From positions 5,574,160 to 5,638,159 of the forward strand of contig NC_088298.1 in the NCBI RefSeq assembly GCF_032854445.1: a DNA stretch of 64,000 nt. The letters run 5' to 3'. Shown here one piece after another: positions 1-9,812 of the stretch. Position 1 is the first letter of the stretch, and every line of letters starts with the position of its first letter. Both the position numbers and the translations under genes were made by a program. This DNA is from Liolophura sinensis. Taxonomy: Eukaryota; Mollusca; Polyplacophora; Chitonida; Chitonidae. The notes beneath the pieces are model-generated. The model had not been told where the DNA came from. It searched no databases and worked only from the letters and a program-made list of their open reading frames with translations.

Positions 1-410
1 TTCTCTAAACGTCATACGATAATAGCACGACACATAAAAGACTGAATAATGATTTAGGTCTAATGACTTTTATAAGAATGTATGAAAAACGATTCATCAA
101 AGGGTATTAGATATTTGAATTTTGAATATTTGAGTCACATAACCTCAGAATTAGCCAAATCTATAACTGTCTGAAGGTTGTAGCTCTTTGCAGTGAACAG
201 CAAAAACCATCATAGTTGAGACAATCACGTTTTAGATGATCAAGCTGAACCAGCTGTTTTTGAATGTCATATTCCACGCATTTCCAGAAAGTTTCCCAAG
301 AGTTATGTAACAATATAAAACCCCGTTCTATATATGATCATCAATTACTCCGTTCATAGTTCTGTACAGTTTATGTTTCCTTGCACCAGGCGGACCCAAA
401 CGTCAAGGTA
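1..410. other. anonymous AT-rich sequence
   Basis: I see no supported gene, repeat or RNA here. The sequence is AT-rich and every frame is closed by stops. Confidence 0.5.
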
Positions 411-835
411 TTACAGTGCTGCCTCACTGTAATGCCATGCCATGAGCGGGCCGTGACCGGGTTTTGACGAAATTGGTGCAATCACCGGCTATCAGTGCTC
501 GCATGGCCTTGCTGACACCTAGGGGAGCACGCCGCTCTTGTGGCTGTTTGCATAGTCCACCGTTCATTGAAGACCACTTGTCGTCAACCGATAAGGTGTG
601 TATATCTTTACATCACATGTGCTTAAGATGCTCAGTACCTTGCCAACGATTAGTAGTTTTTTTCCCCGGCCACTCCAGTGTCATTCACACGTAAATCTGA
701 CAAATTTTTATGTAAATGAAAAATCGTTTTGTTTGGCGTGACAAAAGCAATTAAATAAATAAAATGAGTATCACAATAGTTTCTCCTTGTATCAGATCGG
801 CCAACATTCCAAGATCAATTTAATGCTGCCTCACA
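411..835. other. mostly anonymous; Rep-B-like head fragment at its left end
   Basis: The motif tgctgcctcactgtaatgcc near 418 resembles the left end of Rep-B seen again near 822 and 7855. The rest is unrecognised. A 76-codon frame at 464-694 has no family resemblance and is probably chance. Confidence 0.3.
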
Positions 836-1165
836 TAAATACCATTCCAAAAGACAGCGATCATGATGATCCTCCCCACTCACATCTATAGGCCTACTGA
901 CCAGCGCAGTTGGTTTTAATGTTGTTGTATGTTAAATGTGATGATAACATAGCATTTTGAGTAATTCTAGACTAGTAACTTTTAATAAATTGTAATTAAC
1001 ATCACTGCATACTGTTTCGGCATTTACATGAACGGTAATAGAATCCAAACCCTAACTCAGGTAAATTGACAAGAGGCCATATTTCACCGGTGACGTGTGG
1101 CCATTTGCCAGCTATCACACTGTCGTTGCTCTGGCCTTACTCTCTATGCTATAGTCTATAATTAT
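836..1165 (+). repeat. Rep-B dispersed repeat, copy 1
   Basis: This copy shares an ordered set of motifs with copies near 7860, 15000, 18600, 33600, 38750, 51770 and 52750. They are: a gatcatgatg/gtcctcccc head; a segment ending in ttaaatgtgatga; an aacattttgagtaattctag segment; then a core containing ccatttgccagctatcacac and actctctatgct. No coding capacity is seen. It is followed directly by a SINE stub. It is probably a non-autonomous mobile element, but neither terminal repeats nor a TSD could be defined. Confidence 0.6.
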
Positions 1166-1187
1166 ACTGTTCATTGTTGCGATTTTT

Positions 1188-1258
1188 GACCGCCGTCGTA
1201 TAAGTAAAATATTCTTGAGTACGGCGTAAAACACCAATCAAATTAATAAACAAATAAA
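1188..1258 (+). mobile_element. SINE-A, severely 5'-truncated 3' stub
   Basis: Only the last 71 bp of SINE-A are present (gtcgtataagt, gagtacggcgtaaaacacc, AAAT-like tail). The copy is flanked by a perfect 13-bp direct repeat, TGTTGCGATTTTT, at 1175-1187 and 1259-1271. This is the TSD expected from target-primed reverse transcription that stopped early. It shows that the terminal 3' domain alone can mark an insertion. Confidence 0.88.
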
Positions 1259-1588
1259 TGTTGCGATTTTTAGGTGTCAAGGTGTCAAATCGATTGCGAT
1301 GTTCATTTATTACGATCTGTTGAGCAGTGGTGCGAATAAATCAAGCGATTAAATGCAATGGTGTAACTGTAGCAAAGTAGGCCTACATATAGCCTCAGCT
1401 TTTGATGTGACTAGTGAGACCGGACAAGACTCCAGTATCAATGTGTTGTGAAGCCTGTTTTGGCCCGTCTGCTTAAGTCGAACGTAAATGGTGGCTGCAG
1501 AAAACGTAATATATAAAATAAGCACTTCGAAACTGGAGCGGTTAACCGAACACGGATTCGAGCTGTTAAAACAGTATTGAAGACACAG

Positions 1589-1866
1589 ATATCAGACACA
1601 ACCAGAAATATCACAGATATGAAACACAACCAGAAATATCACAGATATCAGACACAACCAGAAATATCACAGATATCAGACACAACCAGAAATATCACAG
1701 ATATCAGACACAACCAGAAATATCACAGATATGAAACACAACCAGAAATATCACAGATGTCAGACACAACCAGAAATATCACAGATGTCAGACACAACCA
1801 GAAATATCACAGATATCAAACACAACCAGAAATATCACAGATATCAGACACAACCAGAAATATCAC
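1589..1866 (+). repeat. 28-bp minisatellite, about 10 units
   Basis: Ten tandem units of 28 bp share the core acaaccagaaatatcacag, with a variable start (atatcag, atatgaa, atgtcag). Because 28 is not a multiple of three and the unit has no stop on the plus strand, an ORF of 116 codons (1577-1927) runs through it with a 28-residue period. That ORF is a by-product of the repeat and not a supported gene. Confidence 0.93.
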
Positions 1867-2172
1867 TATCAATCTAGTTAATTGTTTCAAACATGTATCA
1901 TTCGAACACAAGGCTGGGTTGCCTTGATAATAATAATCAATCTTAAAATTCCAGTCGAATTCCTTTATAGCCGATTGAAAATAAAACAAACGTTATTTCA
2001 TGCGATTGTAGCCTTCAACAAATCGCATCGCTTCAAAGACGACGTTCGAAACAGACTTGTAATATTTTCATTCCATTAGTCGTATTCGACAAATCACATC
2101 GTGTAAATGTAGTTTGAACTGAATGTTTGGTATTTTAGCTGATTTTAAAGCTGTTAGCCTGTTATTGTTTGA
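1867..2172. other. anonymous flank with the left TSD of the LINE
   Basis: Nothing is recognised except TGTTATTGTTTGA at 2160-2172. The same 13 bases recur at 5626-5638 on the other side of the retrotransposon. Confidence 0.5.
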
Positions 2173-2523
2173 CAAACAGACAGATATAATATTATTGGCG
2201 TTCCATTCATTGTAATGATGTACGCCAAAGCACTACAACAGCATCATTTACAGGTCATGGCAAAAACACACAAAAGGTAGGCACTAAAAAACAGTTCATA
2301 ACAACAGCACACAAACGCAAATGGGCTAAACCAGAAACATGCAGAGTGGAGTTCTGATCACGCAAAGCAATAATAAAACACACCAATGTACACAGGCAGC
2401 ATTTCATGCCAAAAGGAAATCTAAACAAGATTACAGCTCATGACAAAACGCACAAGTAGGTTAAACCAAAAGCATGCATTATGGTATTATGGTCCTGCGA
2501 CAGGACACCACCAAAAAAAACAT

Positions 2524-2904
2524 TTAAAACCTATGGAAACTGACAATGTAGTTTCTAACCGCTTGAAACACTTTTTGCACGTTTCTTACCGGCTTAATCA
2601 CAGATTCCATACCGGATCTGCGCACCCCTGCACAAATTAGATCATGAAAAAGTTTCGTTCTTTGGGTTGTAAACCTGCTGCAATTAAACAAAAAAAGTTC
2701 AACAGTTTCTTCAACATGACAACTTTGGCACAGGCTCGAATCACGTACTTTAAACCTGTGGAGATATGAATTTAATGGGAATCTATAAAACATAACTTCG
2801 GTTCTACGTGATGGGAATGTTAACAAACGAGTGGAAACTCTGGGGTGGAAATGAAAAAAAAAAGGAACCTTCCTTTCCCAGAGGTTTCCCACTGACTCTG
2901 CCAC
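2524..2904 (-). pseudogene. LINE C-terminal Cys-rich segment and end of ORF2
   Basis: The frame contains CQSCHVEETVELFLFNC, matching the C-x2-C...ET-x-H...C element commonly found after RNase H in these LINEs. The usual His is replaced by Leu. Upstream FYRFPLNSYLHRFKVRDSSLC also fits the family. The frame ends near 2524. The following ~350 bp to 2173 would be 3' UTR and contain two diverged copies of a 'catgacaaaacgcacaa...aaaccaaaagcatgca' motif (near 2255-2340 and 2438-2485). Confidence 0.75.
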
Positions 2905-3398
2905 AGGCCAATAAAATGTGACTGCTAATAATGTCTGATGGTGTAAAACTAATATTTAGGGTAACACTGGTGCAAGCAAGAGCTTGTTTTGCTAGGAAAT
3001 CTGCCAATTCATTTCCAGCTATGCCTGCATGTCCTGGTATCCAACCAAGACTGATGTTAACTCTTTTAAAATGTAGCACTGTACACATATGTAAAACCTC
3101 TTGCGCCATGGATGAGGATACACTCCAACTGAAGTTTCCTATGGCTTGTAAAACACTTAAAGAATCCGTAAAAATAACAACATTATTGGGAATAAAGTCT
3201 GGCACAAAACACAGGGATGTTAAAATAGCCATAAGTTAAACTGAAATGGGATAACCGGAGGCTTTCATTATACTTAAGCTCTGGGATGCAAAATTCTGCC
3301 CCCACTTTGCCACTCTCTGGACATTTGGATGCATCCGTGTAAATATTCAGACAGTGTCTGAAATTTTCGCAGACGTAACTCACTGCAAAGGATTTCAT
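2804..3398 (-). pseudogene. LINE RNase H domain in two frames
   Basis: The first piece (3398-3183) contains IYTDASK, the first catalytic Asp region. The second frame (3232-2804) contains VVIFTDSLSVLQAI and WIPGHAGIAGNELADFLAK, the diagnostic RNase H C-terminal block with its Asp. The two pieces overlap in different frames, so a frameshift sits near 3200. RNase H degrades the RNA strand of an RNA/DNA hybrid during element copying. This copy cannot make an intact enzyme. Confidence 0.92.
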
Positions 3399-3422
3399 GA
3401 CATTTACAGGATCAGATTTCTT

Positions 3423-3833
3423 CTATACTTTGAAGATCCAATGAGATGTTGGGGGGTGGGGGTGGAGTACCAAGTGCCAAGGTGGGAAGTTAGGGACAGA
3501 GAGTTTTTGAAGGCAACTTGTGCTACAGCCCGAACGTTCAATTATGTCCAGTGCACTGAGGTTAAATGGTTTATACTCCTTATGAACATTTAAAGTGCTA
3601 TCATATTCACAAGTGTTAAAAACAGATGATGCTGAGCTATTAAGAGACGCCTTCAAGACAAGAGAATATTTGAGAGTGCGCATGTATCTCCTAAGATCCA
3701 ATGGCCACTCATTACATATTACTTGTAAAACATTAAGAGGGGTGATCTTAAGAGGGGGGAACTGTAGAAATCCTAAGGGCAGCACATTGAACAGCATCCA
3801 ATTTACATTTAAGAGAAAGCAAGCAAGAGTCAA
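3423..3833 (-). pseudogene. LINE connection region between RT and RNase H (fragment)
   Basis: The frame contains LQVICNEWPLDLRRYMRTLKYSLVLKA, resembling the 'ltge.PL.lRR..L...Y..kl' connection that follows the RT thumb in this type of LINE. The right part of the frame (HPHPPTSHWIF) seems to be scrambled sequence after a frameshift. Confidence 0.65.
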
Positions 3834-3896
3834 TAGTCTACGAACAATAGTCTAGAAGCGATCTTACAAGATTAGAAGGGACGATTTATCCGCCTC

Positions 3897-4472
3897 CTAG
3901 GATTTCCCAGATATAGCCCGCATAAGGTGAAGGACCTTCTGACATTTTGGAACAATCATTTCAATATGTTTTGACCATGTAAGTCTCTTGTCAAATACAA
4001 CGCCGAGGTATTTGAATGATGAAGAGACATTAGTTGCACTGTTCCCTATAAGTTGTACTGGTAACTCTACCCGCCTTCTAGTAAACAAGACTGCTTCGGA
4101 CTTAGCTGGAGAGAGACGAAATCCCCATAGTTTGCACCATCTGGTAATTTCATTCAAGGCCTGCTGTATATACATCTCTGCTATGTTTATATTCTCAGCA
4201 CTGAAGCCAATAGCTTGATCGTCAGCCATAAGGGAGCAATTTATGTTTTGGTTGAGGACCGACGGTAAATCGTTGAGGACTATATTGAACAGTGTTGGGG
4301 ATAAATCGCTTCCTTGTGCGGTACCATTTTCAACAAAAACCGGCCGTGAAAAGTGGGTACCAATGTGAACCTGCATTGAGCGGTGAGAGAGAAAGGCCTT
4401 CACCCAACCAAGCATCATACCTCCAATACACAATCCCTTCATCTTAATTAACAGTCCACACCTCAACAACAT
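3897..4472 (-). pseudogene. LINE reverse transcriptase, palm and thumb (fragment)
   Basis: The frame carries block B (ENGTAQGSDLSPTLFNIVLN, normally VPQGSVLSPxLF) and the catalytic block C as MADD at about residues 82-85 (nt ~4229-4218). The aspartates are intact, but the usual first residue Y/F is M. WGFRLSPAKSEAVLF and FKYLGVVFDKRLTWSKHI match blocks D and E. No intact ORF links these to the fingers. Confidence 0.92.
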
Positions 4473-5038
4473 ATCATATGCCTTTCTGATATCGAGAAAG
4501 GCCTTAATGGATGTTTCAAGGGAGAAAACATGCTCTCTATACCTCTACCTTTCCTGAAACCACTCTGAAAGATAGAATAGACTTCGTTCTTATTTAGAAA
4601 CCACTCGAGTCTTGACTTAATCATTTTTTCCATGATCTTACAGGGCGCTGATGTGAGAGCAATCGGCCTATATAATGAAGCTAGATATGGATCTTTGCCA
4701 GGCTTTGGCAATGGGATGACAACAGCTTTTTTCCATGAAACCGGAACTTTCATAATTGCCCGTATGGTGTTAAAAAATAAAAGTAACACATTTAGACTGC
4801 TTTCGGGGAGGTGCTTAACCATAGAGTAACTGATCCCATCTTCCCCTGGGGAGGAGTCCGTTGTGCCACTAAATGCCTGCTTAAGCACCATCAGAGAAAA
4901 CATCTTCATTAATGGGCATATCGTCAAACATGATGTTATTAAAACTTTGTCTCTCTTCCACCTCTTTCTTATGAGTAATGAACTCCTCGCTATAAGTAGT
5001 AGAGCTCGAGACAAATGAGAAGCTGTCAGATAGCACAT
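4463..5038 (-). pseudogene. LINE reverse transcriptase, fingers subdomain (fragment)
   Basis: The frame contains SSPGEDGISYSMVKHL, VPVSWKKAVVIPLPKPGK, YRPIALTSAPCKIMEKMI and FQSGFRKGRG. These are recognisable RT blocks 0-2a (PGxDGI; IPxPKPGKDP; YRPI.LLS; Q.GFR.GR). The frame is then lost just before motif A. Motif A itself (LDIRKAYD) is readable in the next frame near 4475-4510. Confidence 0.9.
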
Positions 5039-5138
5039 TACACTTATCTACATTCGTAACGTGTAAAACACCACTAGTCACAATACTTGGCACACATACA
5101 GATTTCTTCTTCACGTTTATGGCTCTTACCTGCTGCAA
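4881..5138 (-). pseudogene. LINE linker between endonuclease and RT, frameshifted
   Basis: An 85-codon frame contains a segment resembling the 'ADHFAKVSS...Y...F' linker common in arthropod and mollusc LINEs (here SDSFSFVSSSTTYSEEFITHKK). It is out of frame with both neighbours, so it is one fragment of the same decayed ORF2. Confidence 0.6.
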
Positions 5139-5209
5139 TACATTCTTTATAGGTGTGTTACGATTTATGTTGGAACAGAACCTTAGCCAGTGCTCCTTTT
5201 GTGCCCTTT

Positions 5210-5620
5210 TTATAATCCTCTGGCCCTGGGCTTTGTATGCTGTGCTCTATTTTTAGCTTTTTTCCTTTTCTTGATAGCTTGCGAACATTCCTCTGTCCAC
5301 CAGGAAACATGTACTTTTCCTGGAATGTTCCCAGAAGTTTTTGGAACATCCTCACTAGCTGCTGCATTTAAAGCAGTAATAATGTTGTCTGAAAACTTAT
5401 TCACATCACTGTCATACAAGTCCTGACTGAAGTACAAATCAAAAGCTTTGCTATACTTGGCCCAGTCTGCTTTACTTAACCTCCACCTTGGCAATGGGCC
5501 AACGTTGTAGGAGTGAGGATGAAAGCCTAAAGATACTGATACTGGATAATGGTCACTTCCACATGGACATTGATAATCTGTTGACCACGTGCATATAGAG
5601 CCTAGTCTTTTGGATGACAA
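5210..5620 (-). pseudogene. LINE endonuclease C-terminal part and linker, broken
   Basis: The frame starts abruptly at the truncation point. It contains a CGSDHYPV segment, matching the last conserved block of apurinic-type endonucleases of LINEs (SDH motif). It then continues into a basic linker (WWTEECSQAIKKRKKAK) typical of the spacer before reverse transcriptase. The catalytic N-terminal two-thirds of the endonuclease is missing, so it cannot be active. The next piece lies in another frame. Confidence 0.82.
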
Positions 5621-5638
5621 TGTGATGTTATTGTTTGA

Positions 5639-6791
5639 TTTTGAATGTTCTCATTATTGAATCAAAAACCATCCTCTGTTTCCTGGTTTGAACATGTTCT
5701 CACCACGACATAGCTGCAATATTGCCGAAGTGGCGTTAAGCCGGTCTTGTAATAATGAACTTGAAATAGGGGGGAAAATAATTCAGTTCTAAACATTTCG
5801 CGTATGTTTCATGCTCAAGAGAGATCTGTGTTATGCTGCGCTCACAACATACCTTTTGTGAAGTTGCTCGTTTAACATATAATGAGATATAATGAGCTCA
5901 TGAGATCTTTGTATACAAGTATAAACCGTGCTCTCGAGATACTGACCAATGAAACTGAACAGGAAATAAATATGAATATATCATCATAATGGAAGATATA
6001 AATCGATACTATCTTACCGAGATGTTGGTTCGGCTCAAGAGGACAAAATGTTAGCTGGATATTTCAGAAAGACAGAAAAAAACGATAAAGGCTATATGAT
6101 GACCAGATGGTGTACGTACATGTAGGTCTATTTTCTCAAGCGCATTACATGCATGAAACCTTTAAAGTTATATATATGTTTTCCCATTTTAAATGGTTTT
6201 ACAGTATCACCTTTACTGTATCACCTTTACAGTATCACCTTTACAGTATCACCTCCACACATAATCATTTATTCATTCCATGAACCAATCAATTAATCAC
6301 AGAAAAAAGTGAATGATCTGATAATTAAGTGATGAAACAGACCACCCAGTCTACATTAGTTGGAAATATTAAACAGGAAGAGCTAAAGGCAATTCGTAAT
6401 TAAGGAGATAATTCATTTACGATCAACAATGGGCGTGACTGCTCAGCATTCCCAGTCTACACACGCCGGTTCCAATCTCCGCGAAAAACGCACCTTTCTA
6501 TGCAGCGTCCCTGTGGTGCTTGTGAACTGTCATTTGTTTTACAAGTACAACTGAACATATATAATAATGATGTATATATCCAGAAAACAACAAAAGAGTC
6601 ATTGTGGGCTAGAGGCCTTATTTTCATAGTGCTGAATCAGGTCTCCACTTTGGAAATATGAACAGTTGCAATCAAAGCGCAATTGAGAGACACACGTTCA
6701 TTAGCAATGAAGCATAGTAGTAGATTTGGATACTGATTTCATTTATTTACTTAGAACATTCGTTGTTCCCTGCCATCACCACTGACTTTGC
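5639..6791. other. anonymous sequence with one short tandem repeat
   Basis: Apart from the 14-bp tandem repeat listed separately, I recognise nothing. Frames are short and closed. Confidence 0.5.
6201..6256 (+). repeat. 14-bp tandem repeat, 4 units
   Basis: Four head-to-tail copies of acagtatcaccttt. The second has one change and the last is altered at its 3' end. Confidence 0.9.
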
Positions 6792-6905
6792 GTGATTCCT
6801 TCCTAATTTCGTATTTTATATACTTAGTTCTTGTTAGTTCTTTGTTGGTTTGTGTTAAACGTCGTTTTGGGAATTGCTACTGCGATTATCTATGTTGGCT
6901 GATGC
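6792..6905 (+). repeat. Rep-G dispersed repeat, copy 1
   Basis: It shares ttatatactt...ttagt, gtgttaaacgtcgttttggg and tgcgattatc in the same order with copies near 39498 and, inverted, 61125-61260. Partial copies lie near 11040 and 17030. No coding capacity is seen. Confidence 0.55.
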
Positions 6906-7785
6906 AACGGCTACAGTCTCGACAGTACACGTAGACAAGCAATTCGAAATGAGTGAAAGAATCTAATCCTTTCTGTGGTGGTTTTTATTGTATTTGCCAA
7001 TCCAGTAATTGACTCCAACAGATTACCACTGATCCAGTTGCAGCAGCAAAACTGAAGAAACCCCATTTTTTTCTACGTCACGGTTGTGTTTTTATCTGCT
7101 TTTTGCAGCCAAAAGGTCTCGTTAATGTCAGAATTCATCTCGCATTTCCTGATGCCGATTTTGGAACAGCCAGTCCACAATTCCTTTATGTAGAACACAC
7201 AGCCAAAATATTTCCTCTTGTAAATAAAACAGCAGAGCAACACTTTGGAAAATCGATGGCTTTAATTTTTTTTTCCAGATGAACATTCAATCCACTCATG
7301 TCTTATATAATTTGCAGTGAAAACAAATTCCTTATCCAGGTTTCTCACCTTGTCGAATCGACGTTTAGAAATAGGAATTACGATATTTTTTGAAACAAAA
7401 CAAATCCAATGTCGCTTTAATTATATTTTAAATGTTCAATTAAGTGACGTTACAATGAGGGGGCAGTATATTTTTTTAATACCTTAAGGTGGCGCTAATG
7501 TGAAGCAGGATCTCGACATACGTCAAGAATAGATTGTAGCGTAACGTGTATAACGTTACAATGTAGCAGTTTCTGTTGTAACGTCGTATTGTTATCAATG
7601 TGACGTCATCATGATGAATGGGGAAGGAACATTTGACGTCAATAAAATGACGTCAAGGTCCTCCTGCCGAGCGTTTTACAGGTCCCCATTAAATCCCAAT
7701 ATTCACACAATTAACATCACACGTCACAGGGAGATGGCTCTCTGACATAACCAGGTGGGGTCATACCAAAAGACTTTTTAAAAAT
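6906..7785. other. anonymous sequence with a CRE-like site cluster
   Basis: No gene or dispersed repeat is recognised. The notable content is three TGACGTCA palindromes (separate entry) and nearby aacgttac/acgttac motifs at 7445-7585. Confidence 0.45.
7601..7655. promoter_or_regulatory. cluster of three perfect CRE palindromes
   Basis: TGACGTCA, the CREB/ATF consensus palindrome, occurs at 7601-7608, 7634-7641 and 7648-7655. Single copies elsewhere are at 8994, 12387, 33202, 36868, 37016 and 53487. Three in 55 bp is far above chance for this AT-rich window. No adjacent gene is identified, so an enhancer role is inference only. Confidence 0.4.
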
Positions 7786-8225
7786 GGCGCTTGCTGCTGC
7801 CCGGCACTAGCACTCAGCAATGAGAGGTTAGAACAAGGGAGCAAGGTTGTTCCGGTGCTTCTCATAAATGCCATGCTAAAGACATCGATCATGATGGTCC
7901 TCCCCAGTCATATCAATACTGGTCAGTACAACTGATTTTAATGCCATTGTATGTTAAATGTAGTGACAGCACAACGTTTTGAGAGGTTAGAGCAAGGGAG
8001 TATGACTGGTTGTTCCGGTGTCAGTATAATGCAACTGGGTGGGGTGTCATGTCTGATGTCTTCGGCATGATACTTCAGTGTCGGCAGCACTTTGGTAACA
8101 TGGACTAGCCCAGCCGCTAGAAGGCAAAATATATGTACACACGCCTAATGACTCCTCGTCGTCATATGACTGAAAAAGTGTGAAGAGCAAAGTTAAACCC
8201 CAAGCATACATACAAGATCTGAGAT
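7786..8225 (+). repeat. Rep-C SINE-like repeat, copy 1, interrupted by Rep-B
   Basis: It matches the Rep-C motif order: gctgctgcc...agcactcagc; gagaggttagarcaaggga; gtgtcagtataatg; gggtggggtgtcatgtctg; cggcatgatacttcagtg; ggcagcactttgg; acaatatatgtacacac; cctaatgactcctcgtcgtc; and a tail ending in gttaaaccccaagca. The middle is split by a Rep-B piece (7855-7978). The segment gagaggttagarcaagggag...gttgttccggtg is present on both sides of it. Confidence 0.7.
7851..7980 (+). repeat. Rep-B head fragment inside Rep-C
   Basis: It matches 836-960 (catcgatcatgatggtcctc, ttgtatgttaaatgtagtga, acgttttgag). It sits between two ~40-bp direct copies of the same Rep-C segment (7822-7860 and 7980-8023). 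Confidence 0.6.
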
Positions 8226-9382
8226 CTGTTTCATTCCTCCCAGCTTTAGCTTTCAGAAATACAGATATGTACTTTTTCATTCACTAACCTGGAACTCGGT
8301 GTTTTCTAGTATGCTGCCCCCAACGTAGTTATTCGTGGATAATAAAGTCCGTAACGTCACAATTAACACAAATGTATCTCTTATATCGGCGGCAAGCCAG
8401 ACTTCGCTGACCGCACTCGGCATCATCCGGAAAAAAGATAAACCCGTCGGCTGATTTGAATCAAACCAGTGAGAGGTACACCATTTAAAGGGCGATTGAC
8501 AAATTGTTTGGGAGTCTTAACTTTAACTTTGTGTTAATGATAAACAGAAATGATCTATAATCAATTACATTGTGGAGAAAGATGGTCTTAATTTTGGGAA
8601 GAGCAGTCGACTACACCCTAGCACGGGATTTGAACATGACGGCTTGGGAAGTTCTGATGCCATTCTAGTGTATGCGTCGGTTGCATTTGTGTTATTTGCC
8701 ATGTTATGGCCTGTATTATTCCCACATAATGAGGAGATCAGCCTGTAGATTAAGGCAGTCGCGTGTTCGAACCCAACTCTCGCTGTTTAGTCAGACACCT
8801 AAAAGATGTCGATGCTTTACTACAGGCATCCAGATTTCTTCCATTAATAAAAGCCGACTACTCTCAAGCTAGTGATTGTCAAATCTTGGTCCCACTGTCG
8901 AGTGCCATTTCTGACTCAAATCAAATTTGAAACATTAATTTTTGCTACTGGAAATTCAAATTTTTACAGTTTTGTCCTATAAAGTTCAAATCTTGACGTC
9001 AGTCAGAAACCTCTTTGTGAAATAGATCCCAGTAATCGTAACCTTTCTTAGTATTGTTTGGTTTTCCATTTAAATGGCTTCCCTCCAGTACTATCATCGA
9101 TCGTATCCATTCCCTCGATGGTTCTCAGGCTGTACCCCGGACCCTGAGATGGGTTGAAGGTGCCAAAGTCAATACCAGTGACGATTTTATGTATCACGCA
9201 ACGGTTCCCCGGAATTTTAGTTGACCGTTGTTACAGATGGCTATTGGTTTTTTCTTCGCGTTTAGTGAATCTAAGAGAAGATTTCCTTCATGATGCAGCC
9301 ACCAGTATGTTTGATACACCTTCTAAGTAAATAACGGGTATAGAAAACAAAGTATTGATTAGAGTGAAGCTATACTTATTAT
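8226..9382. other. anonymous sequence
   Basis: No gene or repeat is recognised. A TGACGTCA site lies at 8994-9001. The 66-codon frame at 8672-8872 has no family features. Confidence 0.5.
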
Positions 9383-9585
9383 TTACTTGATTCGGGTTTT
9401 ACGCCGTATACTAGGTTTGCCAGCAACATACAGCGACCACCTGTATGTTGCTTGCAAACCTAGCCACGTACGCCCCAAGAGACAGCCAGCATGAGGTGGA
9501 CTCCAGGCGATCACACTGGTCATAGGATTTTGATTTCATGTACTACGATAGCACGTTTACCACTATGCCACGACGCGGTGTTCGT
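9383..9585 (-). mobile_element. SINE-A, rearranged copy with internal foldback
   Basis: The tail (ttatttacttgattcgggttttacgccgta) is at the left. The head (agccagcatgag...ctatgccacgacg) is at the right. Between them the normal 3' middle is missing and is replaced by a hairpin (9411-9463). The right arm of the hairpin is the expected SINE central sequence and the left arm is its inverted copy. The copy is old: the tRNA-like head is strongly diverged. It lies head to head with the next SINE-A. Confidence 0.7.
9411..9463. repeat. near-perfect inverted repeat (hairpin), 23-bp arms
   Basis: The arms at 9411-9433 and 9441-9463 pair with one mismatch around a 7-base loop (cgaccac). Both begin or end with ctaggtttgc / gcaaacctag. 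The whole hairpin lies inside a SINE-A copy. Confidence 0.95.
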
Positions 9586-9589
9586 GACC

Positions 9590-9812
9590 AAAGAGGGTAG
9601 CACGCCAAAGGGGCGCAAAGACCCAAAAGCCTCTCACCAATGCGGTCGCCGCGAATTCAAGTCCACGCCATGCTGGCTTCCTCTCTGGCCGCACCTGGGA
9701 AGGTCATTCAGCAGCCAGGACTCCGGGCTCTGTCCGGTTTCCCCCTACCACGCCGTCGTATAAGTGAAATAATTGAGTACGGTATAAAACACCAATCAAA
9801 TAAATAAATAAC
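9590..9812 (+). mobile_element. SINE-A copy, head to head with the preceding one
   Basis: It has the order cctctcaccaatgcggtcgc, aattcaagtccacgccatgc (B-box region), ggcttcctctctggccgcac, gggctctgtccggtttcc, gccgtcgtataagtgaaat, gtataaaacaccaatcaaat and an AAAT tail. The tRNA-like 5' end is degraded. Just after the tail, ctaggccacggcggccctga looks like a further inverted SINE head fragment. Confidence 0.8.

Larger units (their letters stand above)
2173..5625 (-). mobile_element. 5'-truncated, decayed non-LTR retrotransposon (LINE)
   Basis: Reading the minus strand from right to left, successive frames encode an endonuclease C-terminus, linker, reverse transcriptase, connection, RNase H and a Cys-rich C-terminus. 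This is the order of ORF2 in LINEs that carry RNase H (I-clade-like). Coding similarity stops at the right-hand copy of a perfect 13-bp repeat (TGTTATTGTTTGA, 2160-2172 and 5626-5638). That supports a single insertion, 5'-truncated within the endonuclease domain. No ORF1 is present. At least four frame breaks show the copy is dead. No poly(A) or short-repeat tail is obvious at the left (3') end. Clade assignment is tentative. Confidence 0.9.

Noticed and set aside
1577-1927. 116-codon ORF on the plus strand
   Set aside because: It is made of the 28-bp minisatellite read in three successive frames; the period is 28 residues and there is no family similarity.
2173-2400. LINE at 2173-5625 as the partner that mobilises SINE-A
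   Set aside because: The TSD lengths are alike, but the LINE 3' end (near 2173-2280) shows no match to the SINE-A tail or its AAAT end.
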